Position numbers and translations under genes: made by a program
Notes under the pieces: generated by a model
What the model saw: the letters and a program-made list of their open reading frames with translations, nothing else
Told to the model about the DNA's origin: nothing
Database searches by the model: none
Origin: Pseudoalteromonas sp. FUC4
GTDB lineage: Bacteria > Pseudomonadota > Gammaproteobacteria > Enterobacterales > Alteromonadaceae
Length of the DNA stretch: 64,000 nt
NCBI RefSeq assembly: GCF_008370255.1
Contig: NZ_SEUI01000001.1
Span: forward strand, 1,280,885 to 1,344,884
Reading direction: 5' to 3'
Shown: positions 25,878 through 33,961 of the stretch, one piece after another
Numbering within the stretch: position 1 is the first letter of the stretch
Layout of the letters: each line of letters opens with the position of its first letter

Positions 25878-26751
25878 ATTTGCGAAACCAAAAACTCAAG
25901 CACACAATGTCATAAAAGGGCTTACAAAAAGTAAGCTTATAAAGTCTCTTGGAACTGCCAGAAACTACGAGCAATCACTTAACACCGTTGCCTCTTGGGC
26001 TAAAGATATTGGCATAAACGGTATTCAGGCAATGACCATCGATCAAGCTCTCAATTATTTAGATTACCGAAAAGAAATAGTGGGTCAAAAATCACTGGAT
26101 ATGGAGCGCCAAGCTATACAAGCAATGATGAGGCTAAACGGCAAACTTAAAGATAAGCAAACCCTCCCCGTTATTAAATCAATTAATCAGCAAATTCTTA
26201 AATCACGCGCCTACACCACAGAGCAAACACAAATAATAAGTAAGCACCAAACATCTAAATATTCATTATCAACACAAATAGCACTATCTGCGGGGCTTCG
26301 TGCGCATGAATTATTGACCATAGCCAAAGTTGAAGAGCGCAAAGCAGATAAACGACCAGCTTTTGATTCAAAATGGTCTGGTAGAAACGGTGTGATATAT
26401 ACCGTAACAGGTAAAGGAGGTTTAACACGCGAAGTACTAATACCTCACGATTTATCAGCTAAATTAGAACTTCGCAAATTTAAAAAGCCTATCACTGTTG
26501 TTGATAGAAAAATAAGCTACTTACAGCGGTACAATATTGGAGGTGGTAAAAAATGGTCTGATTCATTTAATAAAGCATCAAACCGTACGCTTTCATTTTC
26601 CAACGGTGCTCACGGCCTAAGGCATAGCTACGCACAAGAAAGGTTATTAGAGCTGATACTCAACCAATATCCATATCAAATAGCATTAGAGACCGTTTCA
26701 CAAGAAATGGGGCATTTTAGGCCAGAAATCACTGAAGTGTATTTACGTTAA
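25870..26751 (+). CDS. Second tyrosine recombinase of the element
   Basis: A 293-residue site-specific recombinase with all expected active-site residues: Arg144 in SAGLRAHELL, Lys182 in VTGKGGLTREV, His248 and Arg251 in HGLRHSYA, His282 in MGHFRPEI and nucleophile Tyr291 in EVYLR, very close to the C terminus. The N-terminal core-binding domain is short and there is no arm-binding domain, unlike the integrase at 28354-29628. It may act on a site inside the element, such as the repeats upstream, in dimer resolution or in inversion. The start is ATG 25870 within the upstream gene; a frame opening at 25831 lacks a ribosome site. Confidence 0.82.
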   Translation: MAKFAKPKTQAHNVIKGLTKSKLIKSLGTARNYEQSLNTVASWAKDIGINGIQAMTIDQALNYLDYRKEIVGQKSLDMERQAIQAMMRLNGKLKDKQTLPVIKSINQQILKSRAYTTEQTQIISKHQTSKYSLSTQIALSAGLRAHELLTIAKVEERKADKRPAFDSKWSGRNGVIYTVTGKGGLTREVLIPHDLSAKLELRKFKKPITVVDRKISYLQRYNIGGGKKWSDSFNKASNRTLSFSNGAHGLRHSYAQERLLELILNQYPYQIALETVSQEMGHFRPEITEVYLR

Positions 26752-26792
26752 GTTAAAGCTACCGTGAAGATAGCCTTAATTTCAAGTCTTAT

Positions 26793-26921
26793 CTATTTCT
26801 TTGAAGATTTACTAGGTTTTAATCCTGGGGTGTTCCCTGGAGTATTTTTGTTATCACGTCTACGTTTATCAGGTTTGCCAGTTGAATCAGCAATTGGTTT
26901 TGGTCCAGGTTTAAGAGCCAT
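26793..26921 (-). CDS. Small basic proline-rich protein, 42 residues
   Basis: Starts MALKPGPKPIADSTGKPDKR and continues with basic, Pro/Gly/Asn-rich sequence ending in SKSSKK. AAAGGA lies eight bases before the ATG, a good ribosome site. It is convergent with the recombinase gene. It is predicted disordered and nucleic-acid binding by charge. The longer plus-strand frame over the same bases has no ribosome site. No family recognised with certainty. Confidence 0.5.
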   Translation of the reverse strand: MALKPGPKPIADSTGKPDKRRRDNKNTPGNTPGLKPSKSSKK

Positions 26922-27145
26922 AATCGTTATCCTTTCAATTAAGAGGAAGTCCCTCAATTATGAGTATAGCTTTAAACAAAAATTTAGAGGTTGTTATCGA
27001 TAAATAATTACTTATTCGCTAAATCGAAAATGTACAATTTGAATGGAACCTAAAAATAATGCATGGGAATAAAAAGTCTGATTAACTTTCTACTGGAAAG
27101 ATATGTAATCTGAAGTTAAAATTTATTGATATGGCCAGTAACAAA

Positions 27146-27169
27146 TGAAGCGACATTAATGTCGCTTCA
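27146..27169. terminator. Perfect 24-base palindrome, possible terminator
   Basis: TGAAGCGACATT followed directly by its complement, with no loop of its own and no long T tail; downstream of the 27292-28326 gene on the minus strand. Confidence 0.45.
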
Positions 27170-27220
27170 CAAGAGGCTTAAAGAAATATAAGTTTATTAT
27201 CTAAACAGTTTTAAAGTATT

Positions 27221-27253
27221 TTACATACCTTTTGATTCACTTTGAATAGTCAT
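27221..27253 (-). CDS. Micro-ORF of 10 codons with strong ribosome site
   Basis: Encodes MTIQSESKGM then stop. GGAGGT lies five bases before the ATG, the best ribosome-binding site in the element. It is 38 bases downstream of the membrane protein gene on the same strand. It could be a small peptide gene or a translated leader; whether it is expressed cannot be told from sequence. Confidence 0.3.
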   Translation of the reverse strand: MTIQSESKGM

Positions 27254-27291
27254 ATATAACCTCCAGATGTTGGATAAATTTATTGTAGCTA

Positions 27292-28326
27292 CTAAGAATC
27301 TTCTTTGCAAGAAGATATTTGTACAGATACTTTATCGTTAATGCCAAGCATCTCTATGCTATCTGGCAAATTGAAAGTCTCATTCAAACCTACCTCTGAC
27401 TTTTCTGATACTATTTTTGGCGTAGAGTTCGTCCCACCTTTTTGAATAAAGACCGAAACAAATATCTTAGAAGCACTTCGATTTTCGATACATAAGTCAA
27501 ACTTTTCAGTAAATCGAATGAAAGACATACTCATAGTTTCATTAATGTCACTTAGTAGGTCGTAAACACAATGATACTCTCTTGTATCATCAGCCCCGAG
27601 TCGTATGTTGTAATCTTTAACTTTAAAAGCACTACCAGTTAAATTTTGAGGTGGGGATACAATTCCTCCCTCATCATCAACAAAACACGACAATTTCCCC
27701 CAAACTTTATGCAGCTTTAGAACTTCATCATCAGGAACAAGTGAGAAATTTCCAATATTATGATTTAGTGAGTGATTGTGGTGTAAGTTTTTTAATCGAA
27801 ATCTAGTCGAAACAATTGATGTAAAGAATTTTTCATCAACATTCGTGATTGTAACAGCTCTCTTATATTGCTCTGTAATACAAGACGACTTGTTCATCAT
27901 AGTAACAAGATATTCCATGTAGGGATGAGTTTCTGTTAATCTGGGGAAAAAATGATGAATTTTAGCTCGAAGACCATCAGACCTTGGATGCTTCATTGAA
28001 GGAATAGAAACAGCAAAACCAATTATTGCAAAAAACCAATAATCTTGTTCTGCCGATGCATAAAATGAAATAGTATAATTATCTTTAGACTCTGGAAAAG
28101 CAGATACTTCTTTCCACCAAGCGAGCAGTTCATGGATGTAATATAGATTTGAATCACCATCCTGAAAATATACACCAGCTACAGTACCTAAATAAATCAG
28201 GGTCAGTCCATAAATGACAAATATAGATAAAACAAATTTGCCTAAATTATCTCTTAAAGTGATTAATAGACTCTCATACAATTTCGCTGCATACAGACTT
28301 AAATTAGCTTTATTTTTACTGCCCAC
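27292..28326 (-). CDS. Two-helix membrane protein with large soluble domain, unknown function
   Basis: 344 residues. Membrane helices at about 29-51 (FVLSIFVIYGLTLIYLGTVAGVY) and 96-110 (YWFFAIIGFAVSIP), then a soluble C-terminal domain of about 230 residues, rich in predicted beta strands (FDLCIENRSASKIFVSVFIQKG, KVSVQISSC). I do not recognise the family. It sits between the integrase (27 bases away, same strand) and the recombinase operon, the usual cargo place in phage-related islands. Its AT-rich sequence and lack of a match to housekeeping families fit recent acquisition. Confidence 0.65.
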   Translation of the reverse strand: MGSKNKANLSLYAAKLYESLLITLRDNLGKFVLSIFVIYGLTLIYLGTVAGVYFQDGDSNLYYIHELLAWWKEVSAFPESKDNYTISFYASAEQDYWFFAIIGFAVSIPSMKHPRSDGLRAKIHHFFPRLTETHPYMEYLVTMMNKSSCITEQYKRAVTITNVDEKFFTSIVSTRFRLKNLHHNHSLNHNIGNFSLVPDDEVLKLHKVWGKLSCFVDDEGGIVSPPQNLTGSAFKVKDYNIRLGADDTREYHCVYDLLSDINETMSMSFIRFTEKFDLCIENRSASKIFVSVFIQKGGTNSTPKIVSEKSEVGLNETFNLPDSIEMLGINDKVSVQISSCKEDS

Positions 28327-28353
28327 TGAAACCTCTTAGTTAGTTCTTATATT

Positions 28354-29628
28354 TTAAGTACCTATCGAAACAACACGCTTTAATCGCCTACTCCAACTTT
28401 CTAAAGCTATGGTTCGCTTTTCCATATACTCTTGAAGATTATACACTTTTTGCATACCTTGTAACTGATGATTTAGTATCTTTTCAACTACTATCGGATC
28501 TGTTCTAATATCAGTATCACCTAAGCGAGTCGCAACCGTTCTGCGTAAATCGTGAGGTACAAATTTTGGGACTCCTAATTGTTCTAATTTACGGCTTATG
28601 GAGCGTGACAGTGAGTGCCTGTCAATCGGTTGCTCACCTGGGCCTGATTTATTAGTTGTTGTACTCGGGAATACATATTTAGAATTAAGATAGCCAAATG
28701 CTGCACGTAATTCATCAAGCAGAATAACCATATTTTGAGTAATTGGCACTTTATGGGTTCTCTCGCCATCTTTGTTTTGCTTTACTCGCTCAGCTGGGAT
28801 TGTCCATATCATTTTGTCAAAATCAAATTCTTGCCATTGTGCGCCTGTGACCTCTATTGGCCTGCAACCGGTTAACGTTATGCACTTTAATGCGTAAATA
28901 ACTTGCTGGCTTATACCTAGCTTTGGTAGGCGCTCAAATACTTGAATAACTTCTTCAAACTCAAGCGCTCTGGTTCGAGACTTTTCAAGGCCGCCTACAC
29001 TTTTCTTTTTAACCGTACTAACAGGATTGCCCTGCATAAGGTCTCGCTCAACACCGAAGTCGAACATTTGTTTTAAAATAGAGAGTGTTTTATTTGCTTG
29101 GGTATTTGAGCCCCGATCTTTTATTGGGTCAAGCACCTTATTAAGAACATCACGCCGAGTTATCTCTTTGAGTTTATAATTTCCAATAAAGGGCAAAATG
29201 TCTTTTTTGAACATTCTCATTACGGGATCTACGTCTTTTCGGTTAACTTTAATGTCTCTTTCAATAAACTCTTGGGCAAGCTCTTCAACGGTTGGGGATG
29301 TATCTTCGATAAACTGCTGCTTTAGTGATAGCTGCTTTGTTTCGTATACGTCTTCACCTAAAGCAACTCGCCCTTTTAAGCTTTCAACTTCCTTGCGAAC
29401 ATCTTTTAAATCGCACTCACCAAAGTATCCTAAATGGTAATTACGCTGTTTACCTTTGATGCCACCAAAACGATAATTTAAGTAAAGTGCAATTTTACGC
29501 TTTTTATCATTTTGTGTTTTACCTACACGCGCATGAAAACCACTTAACTTTGTGTCATTTATCCGTTTAATAGGTTCAGGGACTGAGCTTAATAACGAAT
29601 CAGTTAATAACATTTTCACGACAGACAT
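28354..29628 (-). CDS. int: Tyrosine integrase of the tRNA-Pro element
   Basis: About 424 residues, a P4-like phage integrase. An N-terminal arm-DNA-binding domain (ALYLNYRFGGIKGKQRNYHLGYFGE) is followed by a core-binding domain and a catalytic domain with Arg256 (LTGCRPIEVTGAQW), His359 and Arg362 (PHDLRRTVATRLGD), His387 (ILNHQ) and nucleophile Tyr396 (KVYNLQEY). It lies 190 bases inside attR and reads into the element. The chosen ATG (29628) is one of several candidates; the frame extends to 29640. An ATATGTAGC arm-like repeat overlaps the start, so the integrase may repress its own gene. Confidence 0.93.
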   Translation of the reverse strand: MSVVKMLLTDSLLSSVPEPIKRINDTKLSGFHARVGKTQNDKKRKIALYLNYRFGGIKGKQRNYHLGYFGECDLKDVRKEVESLKGRVALGEDVYETKQLSLKQQFIEDTSPTVEELAQEFIERDIKVNRKDVDPVMRMFKKDILPFIGNYKLKEITRRDVLNKVLDPIKDRGSNTQANKTLSILKQMFDFGVERDLMQGNPVSTVKKKSVGGLEKSRTRALEFEEVIQVFERLPKLGISQQVIYALKCITLTGCRPIEVTGAQWQEFDFDKMIWTIPAERVKQNKDGERTHKVPITQNMVILLDELRAAFGYLNSKYVFPSTTTNKSGPGEQPIDRHSLSRSISRKLEQLGVPKFVPHDLRRTVATRLGDTDIRTDPIVVEKILNHQLQGMQKVYNLQEYMEKRTIALESWSRRLKRVVSIGT

Positions 29629-29655
29629 ATGTAGCACCAAATATTAAACATAAAG

Positions 29656-29716
29656 TACATGCAGCATATATGTAGCATCACCCGTATTCAACTACTTAAT
29701 TCTACTTAGAGCTAAC
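29656..29716 (+). repeat. Right arm-type integrase sites
   Basis: 29656-29676 matches the left arm block at 20128-20148 in 20 of 21 bases; CTACTTAGAGCTAACC (from 29700) matches the left ACTTACAGCTAA block. The orientation is the same at both ends. Confidence 0.65.
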
Positions 29717-29820
29717 CTACACTAATAAATTAAATTTAAACCATTTAAAACAATAAGTTAAATGAAAACTAAGTACTACTTGTAGCTACTTAACTCTACT
29801 TAAATCTAATCGTAACTTTT

Positions 29821-29865
29821 ATGGGGTGGCAGGGGTCGAGAGTTCGAATCTCTCCATACCGACCA
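29821..29865 (+). repeat. attR, 45-bp duplicate of the tRNA-Pro 3' half
   Basis: Identical to 20007-20051, including anticodon loop, T arm and CCA, but with no 5' half, so it is not a functional tRNA. Confidence 0.95.
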
Positions 29866-30085
29866 ATTAATACCTCTATATCAAAAAGTTAAACTTCTCT
29901 TCAAAATATAGCCAAAACTTACCTGTGGCACTATCTTATTTATCAAAGCGCACTTAATAAAAAAAGAATTTACCTATTAAACTTTATGGTTTTTGAGTGG
30001 ATTGTATTGAATTGTTATTTACTTGAAGTGGTCTTTGTGGAATCTATATGAAGCAATTTAATTTCAATTTATTGAAATTAAAATA

Positions 30086-30112
30086 AAAAAGCGCTCTAAG
30101 CGCTTTTTATTA
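30086..30112 (-). terminator. Terminator after the 30118 gene
   Basis: Stem AAAAAGCGCT/AGCGCTTTTT; works on either strand. Confidence 0.75.
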
Positions 30113-30117
30113 AAGTG

Positions 30118-30366
30118 CTAGTGCTTGCGCCCTACTCCATTACGTACCATGTCTTGCCCTGTTTGGAATACGTCTTCTGTAATACCGCGTGCTAAAAGTA
30201 GCTTTTGTTGGTCGTCAAACACGGCTACAAAACGACTACCATCACTATTGTTTGTTGCCATACCAACGCCCGAAACACCTTTAAGGCCAAGACCGCCGTT
30301 TTCTACATTTAATAAAAAGCTTTCTAGCTCGGCTAGACTAGAAATTACATCATTTTCTTTATTCAT
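30118..30366 (-). CDS. Small hypothetical protein
   Basis: 82 residues, soluble (NGGLGLKGVSGVGMATNNSDGSRFVAVFDDQQKLLLARGITEDVFQTG). AAGAG lies seven bases before the ATG, and a good terminator follows the stop, which favours this strand over the similar-length frame on the other. No family recognised. Confidence 0.6.
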   Translation of the reverse strand: MNKENDVISSLAELESFLLNVENGGLGLKGVSGVGMATNNSDGSRFVAVFDDQQKLLLARGITEDVFQTGQDMVRNGVGRKH

Positions 30367-30458
30367 TTTAATACTCTTTTAGTAAGGCTTTTAAATCATT
30401 ATGGTGGCTATTTTATAGAGAAGAGCCAAAAACTTAAACCCTTGGCTCAGGTTAGTCA

Positions 30459-32096
30459 CTAAATCGACTTTATAGCTAACTCTAAATTGCTTAGCGCACA
30501 ACCAAACTCTTTTGCATTGATGCGATGATACTGCGTGTCACTCGTTGCTGTAAGGCTAATTATAAACTCGTCTTGTTGGGCTACCGCACTTTGCTCTTGG
30601 CTTAAACACATAGCTTGAGTAAGTGAACGTAGTTTTGAATTTGTTAAAATTGAGCCAAAACGCTGTACCGGTAATGGCGGCATTTTTATCTCGGGTAACG
30701 CTTGGCTTATAGTGCGCTCACTCAGAGTAAACGTGTTATTGGTAATATCAATTACGCTGCCCGTAGGCCAGTACGAATAACGATAGTTATTAGCATTTTT
30801 TTGAGGCTTGCCTTGCTCACTTAAGTGCACAACACCACTTTTGCCTATTACGGTCATTAAACTACCTTCTGGTGATTTAATAACAACCAAAGCTGTATTT
30901 TCATCAATACCAAAGCCATGTTGAATCTCTGCTTTAGTATTTTTCACTTCGTTTTTATTTAACGCCGCTGCAAGCCTAAACGTGCGGTTTTGTTCGCTAA
31001 ATTGAGTATCTATAACACCAAAGTTAAAGCTGCCAAGTCCACCAGCATTAGCGTTAGTTTCACTTTTACGAAGAGCTTCAAGGCTTGTTGTATTCGTAAA
31101 TATGCCCGCTATTTTGCTTTGGATTGCAGCGCCCGCTCCTTCACCTACAATTACTGGGCGAGTTTGCAATGCTTGCGTCCACGGGTATGGGTTATTGTTT
31201 TGATCAAATAATACCTTGTGAGTTAATGCTGCATTACCGCTATTAAACATCACACCGGTACTATTTTTAATAAGTGACACAAGTGCATTAGTGCCATTTT
31301 TACATAAAGTGTATTCGGCCTTTGTGCGATCGGGATAAATCACTTCACGGTTATACACATTCATTAATGTATTTCTGAAAGCGGGTAATTCATCACACGA
31401 GTTACTCGTAATCGCTTTAGCAAGCGCTGGCGTTAGTGCTAACCATTGAGTGCTTATATTTGATTGTGCCAAAAGACCTTGCGCTACATCTGCCGACTCA
31501 TAAGGGTCGCGGCTCGATGCCGTAATAGCAAGCATGGTGGGTTTTGAGTTATTAACCTTTAAACTACCCGACACAAATTGTAAAATATTATTAGTCGCAA
31601 CCTCATTATTAAAATCGGTATTTACGTGCTCTTTTAAACGCTCACCGTTTTTATTAAGTAGCGGTACTTCTAGCATATCAAATACAAAGTTGTATTCTTG
31701 CTGAGTCAGGCTTTCTAATTGCTGGTTATTTATATCGCGCCATAGCCAGAGTAAATCAGTTTTTGATACGTTATTTGACGATTTACTTTGTATGGTTTTA
31801 AGTGTTTTTAATACAGCCGTTTTTGTCTCAACATTATTATCAGGCCAATGCTGCGCGATGTTTTTTATTTGAGGGCTGCTAAGTGTATATAAATTATGTG
31901 ACTTACCATCAATAACAGCGTCTTTTTGACAATTATTAAGCTTGGCGCTAGTGCAGGTAGTAAGCTCTGAGCCCACTAAAATTAAAGTTTGGCTTTGCTC
32001 TTGAGCCACTGCATTTATTGAAAAACCAGCACCCAGCAACGCCACTAACATACCTCGTAATTTAGGCTGTTGATTACGTAAAAATGCACATATCAT
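30459..32096 (-). CDS. Secreted cyanophycinase-like (peptidase S51) protein, catalytic residues lost
   Basis: About 545 residues with a signal peptide (residues 1-31, ending INAVAQ). It has cyanophycinase-like landmarks: the nucleophile-elbow region VIVGEGAGAAIQ, VIDTQFSEQNRTFRLAAAL and GFGIDENTALVV. In active cyanophycinases these read G-T-S-A-G-A, and H rather than Q in the second block; here the Ser is Gly320 and the His is Gln, and the GGNQ-type motif is SGNAAL. Peptidase activity is therefore unlikely. The ATG at 32096 gives a clean signal peptide; the frame open to 32228 would bury it. Confidence 0.75.
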   Translation of the reverse strand: MICAFLRNQQPKLRGMLVALLGAGFSINAVAQEQSQTLILVGSELTTCTSAKLNNCQKDAVIDGKSHNLYTLSSPQIKNIAQHWPDNNVETKTAVLKTLKTIQSKSSNNVSKTDLLWLWRDINNQQLESLTQQEYNFVFDMLEVPLLNKNGERLKEHVNTDFNNEVATNNILQFVSGSLKVNNSKPTMLAITASSRDPYESADVAQGLLAQSNISTQWLALTPALAKAITSNSCDELPAFRNTLMNVYNREVIYPDRTKAEYTLCKNGTNALVSLIKNSTGVMFNSGNAALTHKVLFDQNNNPYPWTQALQTRPVIVGEGAGAAIQSKIAGIFTNTTSLEALRKSETNANAGGLGSFNFGVIDTQFSEQNRTFRLAAALNKNEVKNTKAEIQHGFGIDENTALVVIKSPEGSLMTVIGKSGVVHLSEQGKPQKNANNYRYSYWPTGSVIDITNNTFTLSERTISQALPEIKMPPLPVQRFGSILTNSKLRSLTQAMCLSQEQSAVAQQDEFIISLTATSDTQYHRINAKEFGCALSNLELAIKSI

Positions 32097-32360
32097 AATG
32101 TAAACTCTAATATAAATAATAAAACTAATGTGTTGCAGTTTAACAGCTAGCCACTTGAGCCTAAATATATTTTTATAAATGTTAAATAATTCAAGCCCCC
32201 TAAAAAGCGATAGCGTTAAGTACTTCATTTAAATAGATTGTTTAGTTTACATACTTACCATTATAAATATTGACTAAACAAATTTAAACCGAGCATTTAT
32301 TGATCAAACCCATTGTTTAAATTACGGTGGTGTATTGTTTTATGTAACTGGGGGTGAAAT

Positions 32361-32948
32361 ATGGACTTTTCTAATGAAGAGGTAAATTTTTTAGCTGAGT
32401 TATTCAAACCAAATACAAAGCAGCGCTCTCCCCGTAATCATATGCTTACAATGAAAAGCTCTGTACCCGCGAGTATTGCTCACCTTTTTAGCCATGCTAA
32501 TTTAACTTTGCTTGCTGAAGTTGCTAATTATCAACTTTGGTTTCCCCTGCAATTAAAAATTGATGATTTAGGTGTAATTAACCCCATTTTGAGCGCACCA
32601 GAGGTAATTGATACAAAAGGCACTCAGCGCAGTTGGCGTTGGAGTAAACTAAATATTAAAAGCCAAGGTTTTAATATTGAATCGATTTCCAGTACAGGTA
32701 TATTTTTAAAACCATTAAAAAGTGGAAAGAGCGTAAAAAAATTACAGCACATGAGCTTTACCTTACCCAACAAAGAAAGCATATCAATGGATGTAGAACC
32801 CGTTAGGCAAAGTAGCCTAGGAATTGCAGCAAAAATAACTCAAATTCATAGCGGACAAGAACAACTAAGGGCTTACCTATTTGAAGAACATAAACGTCAA
32901 TATGCTAAATTATACGAAAATGGCCAATTAGTTGAACAGCTAATTTAA
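32361..32948 (+). CDS. Hypothetical protein, possibly PilZ-like
   Basis: 195 residues, soluble. The C-terminal part has NIESISSTGIFLKPLKSGK and later SSLGIAAKI, which recall the second half of a PilZ c-di-GMP-binding domain, but the leading RxxxR motif is not clear and the Asp/Asn of the D-x-S-x-x-G motif is replaced by Ser. I therefore leave the function open. It stands alone, with GGGGTG about six bases before the ATG. Confidence 0.6.
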   Translation: MDFSNEEVNFLAELFKPNTKQRSPRNHMLTMKSSVPASIAHLFSHANLTLLAEVANYQLWFPLQLKIDDLGVINPILSAPEVIDTKGTQRSWRWSKLNIKSQGFNIESISSTGIFLKPLKSGKSVKKLQHMSFTLPNKESISMDVEPVRQSSLGIAAKITQIHSGQEQLRAYLFEEHKRQYAKLYENGQLVEQLI

Positions 32949-33045
32949 TAACCGTTTAACAACCTAACTTGCACTTACTTAACTTTATTTAACGCTGCCT
33001 CAATGTTAATCTGTACCCCTATTTATAAATCATAAGGATATGACA

Positions 33046-33960
33046 ATGCCAGGTGCTTTTGCGCACATTACTGCGGTTAATATTGCAACGCAAACCAAGT
33101 CACTCGCTAAAATGGATATGCCTAAAAAGGCAAAACTTATTTTAAGCCAACGCCAAGCATACCTTGAACTAGGCTGTGTAGCCCCCGATTACCCTTATTT
33201 AGCTGTAGCGCAGCCTAGCCAAAATGCATGGGCCGATCTAATGCATTACGAGCACACAGGCGATTTACTAAAAGCCATGATTGAACACTGTAAAACACTT
33301 GAAGGTGAAGCATTTGAGAAGTGTTTTGCTTGGTTATGCGGTTATATGGCCCATGTTGCTGCAGATATAACAGTGCACCCGGTTGTTGAATTAAAAGTAG
33401 GCCCTTACGAGCAAAACCAAACGGCGCACCGTACCTGTGAAATGAATCAAGATGCGTTTATTTGGCAACGTTTAAATTTAGGTGAGTTAGGCTACGCTGA
33501 TCGCGTACAACAAAATATTGGCTCTTGTACTAATGAGGACGATAATTTTGATACCGATATTACACAAATTTGGCAACATGCATTATTAACAGTTCACCCA
33601 AGCTACGCCGCACAACACGCTCCTAACTTAAATTCATGGCATAACGGTTTTCAGCTTGTAGTAAATAATGTTGAAGAAAGCTATCGGTTATTTGCCTGTG
33701 CACGTCATGTTGCTGCTGATTTAGGTTTGTTTTATCCCCGTCCAAACGAAGTAGACCCTACCTTTATTGAACAACTAAAAACGCCGCACGAGCCTATGCA
33801 TTACAACGATATTTTTGACTTTGCCGTTAGTAACATTCAGCACTACATAACCATTATTGCCAATGCCGTATTTTTAGATACTGATTACAGTGCAATTAAA
33901 AATTGGAACCTAGATACAGGCTACGATGAACACAATACGATGACGGTATGGAGCAAATAA
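33046..33960 (+). CDS. Zinc-dependent phospholipase C-like protein
   Basis: 304 residues. It has the PF00882-type start MPGAFAHITAVN, then ELGCVAPDYPYL, MHYEHTGD, WLCGYMAHVAADITVHPVVE and HRTCEMNQDAF, whose His and Asp residues would bind zinc. Family members hydrolyse phospholipids, but many in this branch are uncharacterised and lack a signal peptide, as here. The ATG at 33046 has AAGGA seven bases upstream, better than ATG 33040. It ends one base before the next gene, a lipoprotein, so they are probably one transcript. Confidence 0.82.
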   Translation: MPGAFAHITAVNIATQTKSLAKMDMPKKAKLILSQRQAYLELGCVAPDYPYLAVAQPSQNAWADLMHYEHTGDLLKAMIEHCKTLEGEAFEKCFAWLCGYMAHVAADITVHPVVELKVGPYEQNQTAHRTCEMNQDAFIWQRLNLGELGYADRVQQNIGSCTNEDDNFDTDITQIWQHALLTVHPSYAAQHAPNLNSWHNGFQLVVNNVEESYRLFACARHVAADLGLFYPRPNEVDPTFIEQLKTPHEPMHYNDIFDFAVSNIQHYITIIANAVFLDTDYSAIKNWNLDTGYDEHNTMTVWSK

Positions 33961-33961
33961 C

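Larger units (their letters stand above)
26922..27291. other. Gap with a perfect palindrome and a micro-ORF
   Basis: A 370-base AT-rich stretch between the 42-residue gene and the membrane protein gene. It holds a perfect 24-base palindrome (27146-27169) and a 10-codon frame with an excellent ribosome site (27221-27253). Nothing else is recognised. Confidence 0.6.
20007..29865. mobile_element. 9.9-kb integrative element in tRNA-Pro(GGG)
   Basis: Bounded by a perfect 45-bp direct repeat of the tRNA-Pro 3' half (20007-20051 and 29821-29865). A tyrosine integrase lies next to the right repeat. Both ends carry near-identical 21-base arm-type repeats in the same orientation. Inside are a plasmid-type Rep protein, an excisionase-like HTH protein, an XRE repressor, a second tyrosine recombinase and several cargo genes. 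No capsid, packaging, relaxase or type IV secretion genes are seen, so it is neither a full prophage nor a self-transmissible ICE. A phage-satellite-like or mobilizable replicating island is the best description. Confidence 0.92.
29641..30117. other. Right end of the element and flanking chromosome, no gene
   Basis: Contains the right arm-type repeats (29656-29716), further ACTTAACTCTACTTA-like repeats up to about 29810, attR and about 220 bases of chromosomal DNA ending in the 30086-30112 terminator. No protein gene is seen. Confidence 0.7.

Noticed and set aside
26764..27003. 79-codon plus-strand frame after the recombinase
   Set aside because: No ribosome site and no family; the minus-strand 42-codon frame over the same bases has a good one.
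29821..29865. Second tRNA-Pro gene
   Set aside because: Only the 3' 45 bases are present; it is attR.
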